A stretch of DNA of 47,079 bases. It comes from Amphimedon queenslandica. Lineage: Eukaryota > Porifera > Demospongiae > Haplosclerida > Niphatidae. Location: the NCBI RefSeq assembly GCF_000090795.2, contig NW_003546271.1, positions 69,448 to 116,526 on the forward strand, read 5' to 3'. Positions 32,383-42,448 of the stretch are shown here, piece after piece. The notes beneath the pieces were generated by a model, which was given only the letters and a program-made list of their open reading frames with translations, searched no databases and had not been told where the DNA came from. How positions within the stretch are numbered: the stretch's first letter is position 1; the number at the start of each line of letters is the position of its first letter. The position numbers and the translations under genes are program-made.

Positions 32383-34118
32383 TATTCTGTCTAATAATGA
32401 GTGAGCGTATGAAATGCACCGCCTATGCTACAAATGTGATGTGTCACTGTGGTTTTATTTTTCTCCCTATGGTTTTGACAGACACTTGTTATACAAAGCA
32501 ACATATTGGACAGCTAAATAAGCTAGAATTCAATTCAACTGTCAATGTAGTCTGGGCATTGGCCTGGGAGCTTGCAGCAGGGACTTACAGGTACAAAGCC
32601 AAAGAATGGGGAGTCCAGACAACTTTAGATCGAGGCACAGACCAATAATCCATGCAAGTTGAGTTCACTGCTTTCCTTCCGTGTTTAAATCAATTGTTGT
32701 CTTAACCTCAACGCCTAAATGAGATGGTCAGGGAAGGTAAGATTGACACACGGGGCTTTGTGCAAGTGCAGAATCTCTTTTCCTGACCTAGATTATACCC
32801 TTCCAGATATTATAGTCTCAAAATAAATTAGATATGTCAACCTAAAGCCTAAATCTGTTGATAAATTACCTTTTTCTTAGTCTCCTGTCCTCCATTGCCT
32901 TCATTTCACTGCAAGGTGTAGATGTGTAGTAGTACTGAGCATGCTCATCGGCACACGCCTTTGACATGCCCACTCATTATCACACATGTTGATAACACCC
33001 CCGCTAAAGGATACGTTGAATTTGTATGACCTCACCCTTGGGCCTGTGGACCTCGGGCTTGGTCATACAATTGCGATGTATCCCTAGTGCGGGTATTATA
33101 ACGTTTCCTGATGAGACTACTCTTGTGAATACAAAACTTAACTGCTCTACCTGGACCTGTTCCTCTTAAGTATATCCTTCAGCTCAATCATCTGTTTTTC
33201 TTCCTGAAGAGTCTAAAGGAACACTCCACTAGTTTTGATATTTTGGACTATGTATCATTTTGTGTAGGCAAGATCAGATTTTTAACTTTCACAAATTAAA
33301 GCATACCTACACTCGAGATATGTTATCTAGATTTTTTGATTTTAACCGGCTTCTTGTTGTCAATAATTCTCTTCCCCCTCTCTATCTTTCACTATCTTTC
33401 TCTACATTAAAGTCTATTATTAAATCTTATTTTTATGAACATTTTCTAAATAAGTTTGACCCTTGTAATTCATGTACCTTTCATGTATGTTGTCACTGTG
33501 CCAAATGTTATATTTCTAAACCCTCTGTTCTTTATTTTTCATAGTATGTGTATTTCTTTGTTTTGTCATTGCTTCCTTTTTTCCTATTCCACTCCTTCCC
33601 TTCCTCTACTCTTCTACCATATTACTTAATAGAGGCTGCTTTCTTTCAGTCCTTCAGCACTTTTGCAACCTTTTTGTTTCCTGTTGGTTAAGTGTTTTAT
33701 CATTGTATATTTTGTATGCTCTGTATAGTTGTGTAATAATAATGATAGTAATTTATACACATAGAAAACACCGACAAGTATACTCGTCGGTAGGGATGGG
33801 CCATGCGTCAAAGTGATTGATATTTTACTGATATTTGCAGATATTGATAGTAACCTTTTTAGAGGGGCTGTTTGATATGATAACCGCACCCATTTATTAC
33901 AATTAACTAGCCATTCTTATTAATTATTACTTTATTAATAATTAGCCATGAGCACCTATTTATTTCAGTTAATTAAATTTTTAAAAATTTAAAAGTTTTA
34001 TATTTCGTGAGTGGACTACTAGACAATCACTGTGGTCTATTGTGAAGTTTTAGTCTTGTACTAACAGCTAGATAAGATTTAAATTCATTAGCTACTGTAG
34101 CTACTCCATAAACAAGCT
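32383..34118. other. Unassigned stretch with a possible LINE-like tail
   Basis: A plus-strand frame at 33260-33544 reads NSLPPLYLSLSFSTLKSIIKSYFY and CTFHVCCHCAKC. It is followed by a pyrimidine-rich stretch and a TAATAATAATGATAG-like run at about 33734-33751. That order (Cys-rich C-terminus, 3' UTR, short A/T-rich repeat) would suit the end of a non-LTR retrotransposon, but I do not recognise the protein. Another frame at 32379-32648 is anonymous. Confidence 0.3.
33771..33790. repeat. Near-perfect 20-bp palindrome
   Basis: CCGACAAGTATACTCGTCGG, with one non-matching pair (A/C against T/G). It could form a cruciform or a short hairpin. No CTRR follows at the usual Helitron spacing on either strand. 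Confidence 0.6.
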
Positions 34119-34490
34119 ATGGTTTTGTCATTTTCCAGTCAAGAAGTCAGTTCAGAGCCCAACTCATCTCATGCGACACTAGAGCTAGAAGCTTGTTCAT
34201 TTAAGTACCCATCAAAGTACCCTGCCATTTAACTTAGCGAGGCAAAGTATAAAAAGAAGTGTATCTTGGTTAAACTACTCAACAGTAACATCAGATGATA
34301 AGGCTGCCCAGTGTAACTTGTGTGGAGCAAAGAAAAACATTTTGAAATACTACAAATATAATGATAGTACTTGTATACATAAGGCACCATATCTGTAGCA
34401 TTTGAAAAGATACCATGAATCTCAACATGCAGCTGTCATACGTAGCAAAAAAAGTGACACAAAATCCATGAAAAAAGCGCTGCACTGAAT
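34119..34490 (+). pseudogene. BED zinc-finger N-terminus of a hAT-type transposase
   Basis: From an ATG at 34119 (MVLSFSSQEVSSEPNSS) the frame reaches a stop at about 34231. A shifted frame then reads VSWLNYSTVTSDDKAAQCNLCGAKKN and, after an in-frame TAG at about 34397, HLKRYHESQHAAV. The spacing C-x2-C ... H-x4-H with HL before it is that of a BED zinc finger, the DNA-binding domain at the N-terminus of many hAT transposases. No catalytic domain follows, because the fold-back element copy B begins at about 34545. Confidence 0.6.
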
Positions 34491-34780
34491 TAGCACGGAG
34501 CCAGTTAATACTATCCGGTTTCATTAACTGAACAGCAGGATATTCTAGTATGGAAATAGAAAAGAAATTTAAAAAATTATAAAGTAGGGTTGTCAAAAAG
34601 TAAAAGAAACAAGGGGGTTGAGTTCAACCATAATAATAATTAATACCGTAGGACAACTAATTTTCGCGAATGCTAATAAAAATTTTTATGGAAACGATTA
34701 GATAGTTGCTATGACAATTGACCACATGTTTACATTAGGAGGGAAGGTATCTCAGCTGTGAAAATCATTAATACAGCACT

Positions 34781-35229
34781 ATGTTTGATGTATCTAGCTG
34801 TATTTATGGTCTTCATGTTTACAAAGATATATGGGAGCTTTGTATAGGTGAGGAGCTGGTGTGTAGCCCACAAATGAACAACCCTCATGACTGTTATGCA
34901 GTAGCTGTATGCAAGTCAGGTACCATAGTGGGACATGTCCCAAAAATGATGGCAAGGCTATGCTGGTTGTCTTTAAGCAAATCTAGTACAGTAATAAAAT
35001 GTTTTGTGTAAAGGGTACTAGCAGGTTCTCGAGTGATTTGGTTCAAGGTGGTCTTGAGGTATTTTGCAGATTTATGTTTATAGGAGGAAGTAATGAACTA
35101 ATTGCCAAAGTTGCAGATCTTTTAAGAAGCACTGATGGCAGTGTCTGCTCTAATGTCACTGAAGAACAGTACAATAAGTGTAATCCAATGCCAGTATTAT
35201 ATAATTGTGTTTGTTTTGTACATAGGTAA
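34781..35229 (+). pseudogene. HIRAN-domain ORF
   Basis: HIRAN domains bind DNA ends or single-stranded 3' termini and occur alone or with helicases; free-standing HIRAN ORFs are common in repeat-rich invertebrate genomes. The frame starts at ATG 34781: YGLHVYKDIWELCIGEEL, NPHDCYAVAVCKSGTIVGHVP and IKCFV. At about 34999 a one-base shift leads to KGTSRFSSDLVQGGLEVFCRF and ADLLRSTDGS. Together these give most of a HIRAN domain plus a C-terminal extension, about 145 residues. A small exon-exon boundary instead of a frame shift is possible but no plausible intron is present. It lies 135 bp inside the left end of the nested element. Confidence 0.7.
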
Positions 35230-35255
35230 ATTTTTTCTTTCTCTCTGAACAATAT

Positions 35256-35435
35256 CTTGCTCTTCGGAGTGATGATAAAAGATCAATGGAATCTCGCTCT
35301 TTGGAGCGATGATAAATGATCAATAAAATCTCTCTGTTAGGTGTGCTGATAGAAGATCAATAGAATCTCGCTCTTCGGAGTGATAAAAGATGAATAGAAT
35401 CTCTCACCCTTTGGAGTGATGACATTATGTACATC
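35256..35435 (+). repeat. Left tandem array, ~37-bp units (inverted partner at 36699-36920)
   Basis: Four to five units of the form CTCGCTCTTCGGAGTGATGA followed by TAAAAGATCAATAGAAT, with small changes. Each unit is the reverse complement of the units in the right array. Within each unit the GCTCTTCGGAGTGAT core can form a short hairpin. Confidence 0.85.
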
Positions 35436-35722
35436 AACTATACACATAATTAAATTTATATTATTTGATACATCTATGCAATCACTGTATCTGCTGTAGT
35501 TTCATTTAATAAAAATAATTATTTTATGTATTAAAAAAATTACCACTTTTTATTAATTGTATTTTTGGGTGTCAGGACTGTCCCTCAACAAAGCTTTATT
35601 CTCCTCTTCTTAGTTGTCCTGCCTATTGCTCTCTATTGCTCTTTACAGTACCAGTGTACTGTTAAGTCCGCTCATAATAGTCAATAATGTTTTGATTTTT
35701 GGCACAATTATTTTTAATAAAA

Positions 35723-36181
35723 ATGGCTGAAGGTTTGTGGCAAACAGAATCTGAGATGAATCTCCTTTTGGATGTAAGTATTTCTTTTGAAACTTACTTC
35801 TTCAGTTACATTTCTTTACTTGTACAGGATTAGATAGAGGATTCTCCACAAAGAGATGGCAATTCTGCCAATTTGCCACCGCCACCTGCTCATCAGCTTC
35901 CTCGTGGTCAAGCTGGTTCTCCTCTCCGGGGTGGTAGAGATGCAGGAATAGGTGGTGAAGTTGGTCATCACCACAATGATGTATGTGGTGGCGATGACAA
36001 CCAAGCTGATGGAGGAGCTGTAGAGCCACAGCTGGGACGGGGAAGAGGCAGGGGAGTTGGACAATGTATGGGAGGTGGAAGAGGAGAAAGTAGGAGAGGT
36101 CAACAAGGACTAGGTTGTGGAAGGTGGAGAGGAAGAGGACAAGGAAGAAGGAGGGGATTTTGGAGCCAACGAGGCTGGTGA
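35723..36181 (+). CDS. Spliced Gly/Arg-rich (RGG-type) small protein gene
   Basis: Exon 1 from ATG 35723 to 35773 (MAEGLWQTESEMNLLLD), intron 35774-35833 (GTAAGT...ATTAG, 60 bp), exon 2 from 35834 to the stop at 36179-36181. The nearer CAG acceptor at 35827 would give an immediate stop, so the TAG acceptor is preferred. The product is about 132 residues: an acidic N-terminus, IEDSPQRDGN, a Pro-rich patch (LPPPPAHQLPRG), then a long Gly/Arg-rich C-terminus (GRGRGRGVG, GRWRGRGQGRRRGFW). RGG-type tails usually bind RNA. There is no internal stop. It lies between two inverted tandem arrays inside the nested element. The function is unknown and expression is not shown. Confidence 0.5.
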
Positions 36182-36423
36182 AAAGAAGACACCCACACAG
36201 CAAATGATTTGGAACTGCTCCTCGAAATACTTAGTTTCATTATAAATAATAGTAATAGACGTAATTACAGATATAGATATTAAGTTAAAAATAGGCCTAT
36301 TTATTTATTAATTTTATTTATTACTACTGTACATGTACATTATTATTATAATTCTTATAAACCATATTTTTAAGCCATATTTTAAGCCATATTTTTAGTT
36401 CTGTACTATAGTATTTTTTTTAA

Positions 36424-36729
36424 ATGAAGTACTTTAACAGTACAATTAGAAAATTTGGAGTAAAATTTTGGAGACTTTGGTATAATAAATGTCCCTACTG
36501 CCTAACAAAGCTGTGGGCAGTACGCTTACTTCACAAAGGCATGTCAAATTGGGGTCCATGTATTGCCAAAAATTTAGCAGCAGCAGCATGCACAATTGTT
36601 AAAAGCCTTCAACACTTCAAATTTTCTAGCTATACAGTACAATTCAAACACATCATCATACATATAAATATAAAACATAATACACAAAATAAGTTCATCT
36701 TGTATCATCACTCTGTAGAGTGTGATTAA
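36424..36729 (+). CDS. Anonymous ORF between the inverted arrays
   Basis: 101 codons from an ATG, beginning MKYFNSTIRKFGVKFWRLWY with CPYC and an Ala-rich helix (IAKNLAAAACTIVKSL). Its last ten codons enter the first unit of the right tandem array. I do not recognise it. It could be a second exon of the same element or chance. Confidence 0.25.
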   Translation: MKYFNSTIRKFGVKFWRLWYNKCPYCLTKLWAVRLLHKGMSNWGPCIAKNLAAAACTIVKSLQHFKFSSYTVQFKHIIIHINIKHNTQNKFILYHHSVECD

Positions 36730-36920
36730 TATTGATCTTGTATCATCACTCCGAAGAGCGTGATTGATATTAATCTTGTATCATCACTTCTAAGAGTGCA
36801 ATTAATATTGATCTTGTATCATCACTCCGAACAGCTTGATTAATATTGATCTCGTATGATCACTCCAAAGAGCGTGATTATTGTTGATCTTGTATCACTC
36901 CGAAGAGCATGATTTGTTCA
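36699..36920 (+). repeat. Right tandem array, six ~38-bp units (inverted partner at 35256-35435)
   Basis: Units begin at 36699, 36737, 36775, 36813, 36851 and 36889. Consensus CTTGTATCATCACTCCGAAG then AGCGTGATTAATATTGAT. ATCAC and GTGAT inside each unit can pair. The units are the inverse of those at 35256-35435, and about 40 bp beyond each array is also inverted (TTCTTTCTCTCTGAACAA against TTGTTCATAGAAAGAGAGAA). Confidence 0.9.
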
Positions 36921-37325
36921 TAGAAAGAGAGAAATGCATGTACATACATTATTCACACATCTAGTCTGAGACATTCTTACAAATACGTAAATCATACAAT
37001 CCCATCACACATAACACACATTATAAACACAATAATTATATGTACTGTACGTAAATACATTAAATTTATATGCCACTAGGAATCTCCCTTCAATGAGTGA
37101 GATTTTACTTCTGGGCCCACCTTCCATCCCTAATCTTAATTCCATTATTATCAATAGAATCAAGAGTTTTATATTTTTTGTACTATGTACCACAACACTT
37201 TTGTGGTTTCATTACTACTATACTGTAATAATTATCTCTGACTTTCCCAGAAGACACATCATGATCAAGTGATCAAGTACGTGTATAAATTTGTATTCTT
37301 CTACATGTACATGTATAATAGATTA
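36921..37325. other. Non-coding stretch, nothing recognised
   Basis: AT-rich with short frames only. The first 50 bp belong to the inverted outer margin of the right array. Confidence 0.4.
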
Positions 37326-38617
37326 TTATGTAACACATACGTCTGCCGATCTCAACCCATTTTTAATTATATCTGGATTGGCTTGCATATAGTTGTAAAA
37401 CAATTGAAGCCATTGTGCCCCAAGAGGCTTCATGGTAGACAGCTTTTGGTGTAATGTCTGGCTAGGGTTTCGAGTGTTTTCAAAGGCTTCACATACTTTA
37501 AGTGAGTACCACTCCATGAACTTGTTCCTCATGAAGTCCTTGCAAGGTTTGTTCACCAAAATGTCCAATGGCTCTAGCCTATCGGTACAATTTGGTGACA
37601 CATGTACCAAATGAATGTTATTTTCCATTAAGAGGTCATTGGTAGACTGGCACATCTGACCTTAAAAACCATCAAAAATGACCAAGGCTGGCTGTGGAGA
37701 TGCGACACAGCTTTGTGGTATTTGGGACCTAATCTTCTCAATGTATGGCACAATGACATTAGTAATGTAGTCCTTCATTGTGCTTTCATTTGCCCAGTGG
37801 TTTTCAATGTGGGTAATGTGCCAGTCTGCTGGGAAAGTAACACCATTTGGGTGACAAGTAGAAGTTTTCCCAGTATAAATTAATTGGGTTGGTATAAAAA
37901 ATCTCCACTGAGTCATGCTCCAAATACAGCGGTGATTTGTCTCTTATCACCCAAACCCACAATTTCTACACGTCTTGAACCAGATGGAGACATAGTCCAG
38001 GATGACCCAGGCACAACAGATATTCGTTTCTGGTCCTAATTGATTGTCAATTGACTAGGAATATCCTCCACTCCCGCTGCCATCTCTATATCGGAAAGGA
38101 AATTTTGTTTTAAACATTCAAAGGTGTCACCAAGTACATGGACTTCTGCTGAACCTCTTCGTTTAACAAACTTCATCCAATGCAGAATTGATTCTGCCCA
38201 GTGTTTTGTGAGGTTCATTTGGCCACCAAATTCCTTAAGAGTTTGTTCTGTCTCATTACGACACCTTTACCAATTGCAATGACAGTTGATTTTATCACAA
38301 CTGCTCCATTGTTTTACTGTGCCCTGATGAAGTCCTGTACTTCACGGTCCTTGTCTTCCCCAAGGACAAAGGACCTACCTCGCCTTCCTTTTGGCAGTGA
38401 AGTTACTGTGGAGTCTTCATTGTCACAAGCCTCTTCATATTTTCTCTTGATACCCCTCACAGTGCTCTCATTAACTTTATTTTATTTGGCAGCTTCAGTT
38501 TTACCATGCTCAATGGCAAATGCACTAATAGCAGCACGTTCTTCATCTGTTAGCTTCTTGAAAGGAACTCAACCTCCTCGTTGCTGCAAATCATTGCCGG
38601 CCAAGATGCTAAACTAA
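37326..38617 (-). pseudogene. Pogo-like DDE transposase, decayed
   Basis: In minus-strand order: a helix-turn-helix region (LTDEERAAISAFAIEHGKTE, STVRGIKRKYEEA, about 38580-38440); a spacer with FVLGEDKDREVQDFI; the MNLTKHWAESILHWMKFVKRRGS frame (38218 on). Then IPSQLTIN followed by TAG where Trp is expected and DQKRIS, giving the first catalytic Asp (about 38040). EIVGLGDKRQITAVFGA ends at a TGA, and a one-base insertion shifts into FIPTQLIYTGKT (37900). Then DWHITHIENHWANESTM; LVIFDGF with the second Asp (37665); CTDRLEPLDILVNKPCKDF with the third acidic residue as Asp (about 37580); and PDIIKNGLRSA at the end. Layout and DDD triad are those of pogo-group Tc1/mariner transposases, which use TA targets as seen at the ends of the enclosing element. 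At least three disabling changes. Confidence 0.82.
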
Positions 38618-40002
38618 CCACACCTATTAAAGTCAACAAAACACGGGTGTTTTAACTGGACATTTAGTTTATAAATAGAATAGTTGCGGTAGGTACAACA
38701 TTGGTTAGTGAGGTGTGACCATTAATCATCACAAAAGAGAAGAGTATTGCTAAGGACATTAATATAGCACTCAAAATGACACATGAATGATTGTTAGAGA
38801 AGCTCTGTTGCCTTTGTGGTAGAAAAAATAGGTCAGTACAGAGTGTCTTGCTGTTTCACAAAGTTCAAAGAACCATTGCAAGAAGAATTTGCAATAGGTA
38901 TCTAGCAGAATAGTGACGAAGTCCATCCAAAGTGGTTTAGTGATTGATGCTATGCTATTTTGTAGAGAAAGATAAAAGAGCCAAGGACAGAAGAGTAATG
39001 CTTACTTCTATTAATCTAGTAGAGTGGAGGGAGCATACAAATGAGAGCTGTGAGACATCAGACGTGCCAAAAGTACTAGAACGAATAAAGGTTGGGAGGT
39101 GGAATATAGGGAGGGGAGTGGGACGAATAGAGGAAAAAAGAGAGGAAAACCTTGAATAAAGTAGTTTCCATGGCATTATTGAACACATAAAGAAAATAGA
39201 GTCACCTTTGTAATATAACAGCCCAGACTTCTTTACTTTCAAATAAGTAAACCTCACTAAGGAATTATATACATGTAATATAGTTGTCAAATCTATTAAA
39301 CTATCCCATTTACCCATTCAACCTCTTAATGTCACTCTTGAACTCTGTTTTAAAGAAAAGAAAGGCAAAAGCCCCTCCCTTAAGTACCTGTCCATAAATA
39401 CCTTTAGCTCCAGGTGGCCACATACCGTTACACAGTTTACTCTGGTATGGTAACAGACAAAAACGTGGCAGTACAGCAACAGTCTACTTGTAAAGGGGTT
39501 ACATAAGGCTACCTTATGAGTAGTTCCTTACTTCAGAGAAAACCTTCAGTTAGCTAAAAGACTCATGTGTAAGTTCCACCCTTTTTCATCCATAACTTTT
39601 GACCAGAAAGTCTTAGTAACATGGAACAAGAGCTACTTGAAGCTCTCGTTTTGCTAAAACAATTAGACTCCATTTTGACCCTGTAGCTCCACCACAAGAT
39701 AGTAAAAAATCTATTTAAAAGGTTGTTATGCACAGTGTCACCATGGCAACCATAAAATTTCAAAAATTTTTCTGCGGAAACTAAATGTCCATGAATAATT
39801 CATTCGAAACACCCGTGAAAATGGGTTGAAAGTCCAGAGATAAGCAGACGCAACTGAAGAAAAGACCTAGTTTTAGCAGCTTCAAAGAGACCAACGATTA
39901 GTAACAACAAGATGAACACTACAGCCAGGCGCTCTACTTCAAAATCATGTCCTTTTCAATTAAAATTGCATCTCTATATGTATGGTAATTATGGTTGCTG
40001 TT
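38618..40002. other. Right part of the nested element, nothing recognised
   Basis: Short frames only. A plus-strand frame around 38790-38915 has CCLCGRKNRS, which is not enough for a domain call. The terminal inverted repeat follows at 40003-40035. Confidence 0.4.
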
Positions 40003-40700
40003 GGTTAGCATTTGCAAAAATTAGTCGTCCTACGGTAGTTCAATTAATAATAATAAACATGAATTTAAAAAAAATTAATTCAGTCATATAATAATACAAA
40101 AATTTGAAACCCTACTTTGCAGAAAATGATGATAGACAGACCACAACATGAATAGAATTTAAACTATAATTATAACTCTGTATCTATCGATTGCTCCACT
40201 ACGTTACTACGATGTAAATTTTCTTGATAAATATAAATAAGACTCTTTAGCTTGTATTGATTAACTAAATTACTGTCATCACAATTTAAAAATCTAAATT
40301 ATGGATAATAATTTGGCTTATGCATTCTTTAATTTTGTAACTAAGTACAACATCAAAAAAGTAAAATGTTAATGTATGTTCTTTTTAAGGAATTGTTATT
40401 GGAATCGCTACGCTTGTGTAGGCTGGAAGTAAGCAGTTTGGTTATCATACCTTCACTAAAGTTTGTCATTTTAAAGCCGGAGCAATACTACTACATAAAA
40501 TTCTGCAAAGTAGGATTTGAAATTTTTTTTTAATTTTTATGTATAAATTATTCCTTTATTAATTAACGTTTACTATCATTAATTGGACTATTAATTATTA
40601 TTATGATTGACTAAACCCCCTTGTTTCTTTTATATTTTGACAACACTACTCTTATTTAATAGAAATTTTTTCCTTTTCTTGTTTCCATGCTTTTTATTGA

Positions 40701-41059
40701 ACTTCGTTAATTAATAATCCTTTTTATTGATAATTATAATTTTTTCCTTAGGCATCAGTTCATTACTGCTAGGAAAGAATTTTGAAGTAAGAACCATAAG
40801 AGTTTACAGCATTATAAAAACAGCTGTGATACAATCATTATTTTTCAGTTTTTGCATCATTAATTGTATTCATAGCCTAGCTCATAATTTATTAATCATT
40901 ATTGACAACACATAACATCAATTGTCTTTTTTTAAACAATTTCAGTTTACATTCAGCTTCGGTTACCATTTTTGCACTCAAATCTCTCAAACATTTACAG
41001 TTTTCTTGTGAAAAAGAAGCAAGTCAGTTCACTTATAAACTTACATTAGCTATCATTTT
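40701..41059. other. Right flank of fold-back copy B, shared with copy A
   Basis: Collinear with about 2561-2870 of the left locus (AATAATCCTTTTTATTGATA and GAATTTTGAA, AAGAACCATAAGA), so both fold-back copies sit in the same larger repeat. No gene. Confidence 0.7.
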
Positions 41060-41137
41060 GTCATCTTATAGTTTATGGATTATGTGAACATCATAGAGGT
41101 CCTGCTCCACCACCACCACCAGTAGATGGTGGGCCTT

Positions 41138-41526
41138 AACCACCATCTGGAGGCCCGCCACCACCACCACAAGATGATGCTGGTCCTCCCCGTCCTCCAC
41201 CTCCACCACCAATTCCTCTGCCACCTCCAGTAGCTGGAAGTCCTCCATTAGTTGCTGGTGGTCCTCCACCAGTGGCTGGATGTCTTCCACTCCTGGCTGG
41301 AGGTCCTCCACCGATGGCTGGAGGTCCACTAACAGTTGCTGGTGGTCCTCCACTTCTGGCTAGAGGTCCACCACCAGTTGCTGCAGGTCCTCTGCCACTT
41401 CCCCCTGCTGCTCCAGGACTCCATCCAGTTGGAGATGATGCTGCTCTGCAAAGGCATAGACAAATTGTGATATGGCAACCTCGCCAATTGAAAGACAAAT
41501 TGTTGTACTATAGAAAAATGAAATAG
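41138..41526 (+). CDS. Proline/glycine-rich ORF with a 7-residue repeat
   Basis: Open for 129 codons to the TAG near 41526. An upstream Pro-rich segment in the same frame (HHRGPAPPPPPVDGGP, about 41090) is cut by a TAA at 41137-41139. The core has about eight copies of a 7-residue motif near AGGPPPV, encoded by 21-bp tandem repeats. The tail is different: DDAALQRHRQIVIWQP and QLKDKLLYYRKMK, polar and helical. A possible splice acceptor (TTATAG at about 41068) precedes the Pro-rich part, so it may be a terminal exon. The minus strand is also open over part of the repeat (Gly/Ser-rich), but the plus frame has the more protein-like tail. The segment is absent from the paralogous left locus. The identity is unknown. 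Confidence 0.4.
41200..41400. repeat. 21-bp minisatellite
   Basis: Repeats of GCTGGAGGTCCTCCACCAGT with substitutions, about nine units, coding for the AGGPPPV motif. Locally GC-rich against an AT-rich background. Confidence 0.75.
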
Positions 41527-41880
41527 AGAGATGGTTAATTGATATGCATGAAAAATGCAGGTTATAACTCAAAAAAATTTACAATGTTTCAAGAACCAGG
41601 AGAAAAGCCAGGGGCAAGAGGAATAGTTACGCTAATACAACAAAGAACTATAATTTTTATTAGACTTGTATGTACACGTATAAGTTAACTTTTTAAATTG
41701 AAAACTTTAGAAAAGTGAAATATCTTTAAGCGTAAAGCCAAAACAGAAATTATAATAGCAATGCTTAAAATTAGTGTTTGTTCAACAACGCAAAACAATT
41801 CGATACTTCAGCTTTAATATTGCTACCATACAAATACATGTTATGTACATTACTTAATTATATTAACAAGTAAAGTAAAT
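41527..41880. other. Non-coding stretch, nothing recognised
   Basis: AT-rich, absent from the paralogous left locus, no ORF. Confidence 0.4.
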
Positions 41881-41884
41881 GCTT

Positions 41885-42245
41885 ACTGTGGCCATGGTTA
41901 ATCAGGTAATCAACATTAATCATCAAAAAGAATCATAGCCTTTGATCATAATCTGTAACACAATAATAAGCCACTGGAACCTCACAACATTCTACATAAA
42001 TCTTACTACATATTCCATTGCTAAGACAATGACAATGTGAAACATGGATGCAGTTGGAAACTTGTGCCTCCTGCAGTGTGGTACAATCATCAAACAAATA
42101 TACAGTATGTAACCTAGAATCATAACCTATAACAAAGTACATAAGACATCTCACAATACCCTCCATCTTACTACATATTCCTATGCACAGTAGCATATAA
42201 CCTATACCAATATAAACTGGCACCTCCTACCGTGTGATACAACTA
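41885..42245. repeat. Tandem duplication, two units of about 150-190 bp
   Basis: The order GAATCATA(G/A)CC, CTTACTACATATTCC, CTCCT..., TGTGRTACAA occurs twice, at about 41930-42070 and 42115-42240. The left locus has a single unit (about 3040-3175). Confidence 0.6.
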
Positions 42246-42448
42246 CTAATCTAGGAGCTGCAACAAAACATTAAGTTACATTCAATAAATAAATTTAGTT
42301 ATAACAATTTAAATACAGAATTGCCTTTCATTATATTGCAAATTCCAAAAGTATTGCCGAATCAGAAAATCATTTCCAGCTGTAATTACCTGTAAAGCAT
42401 AGTGATAGAAACAAATCAAAAGCAAGCAATGTACACTCACAGGCTAAT

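Larger units (their letters stand above)
34646..40035. mobile_element. Nested 5.4-kb TA-flanked element (Tc1/mariner, probably pogo group)
   Basis: Terminal inverted repeats of 31 bp with three mismatches: left CCGTAGGACAACTAATTTT, right reverse complement CCGTAGGACGACTAATTTT. TA lies immediately outside both ends (34644-34645, 40036-40037). The uninterrupted sequence in fold-back copy A has a single TA at this point, so the insertion and its TA duplication are directly visible. A pogo-type transposase relic (37326-38617) lies inside on the minus strand, with a HIRAN ORF and an array-flanked Gly/Arg-rich gene, either as passengers or in further nested elements. Confidence 0.8.
34545..40700. 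mobile_element. Fold-back element copy B, split by a nested insertion
   Basis: The left arm starts near 34545 and is recognisable at 34586-34645 (AGTAGGGTTGTCAAAAAGTA, AACAAGGGGGTTGAG). It is interrupted at 34646 and resumes at 40036 (TAGTTCAATTAATAATAATA) to about 40135. The loop is 40136-40500 and the right arm about 40500-40665. The sequence just right of it (40700-41010) is collinear with the right flank of copy A. The loop, however, matches the reverse complement of copy A's loop. Confidence 0.75.

Noticed and set aside
33771..33790. Helitron 3' hairpin
   Set aside because: No CTRR at 5-12 bases from the stem on either strand and no Helitron sequence next to it.
35802..36203. Minus-strand frames of 133 and 96 codons opposite the RGG-type gene
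   Set aside because: Gly/Arg codons reverse-complement to open Ser/Pro/Leu/Thr-rich frames, so openness there is expected by chance.
41066..41498. Minus-strand frames with Glu/Leu/Gln- or Gly/Ser-rich repeats
   Set aside because: They arise from the 21-bp repeat read in other frames. The plus-strand frame has the only non-repetitive protein-like tail.
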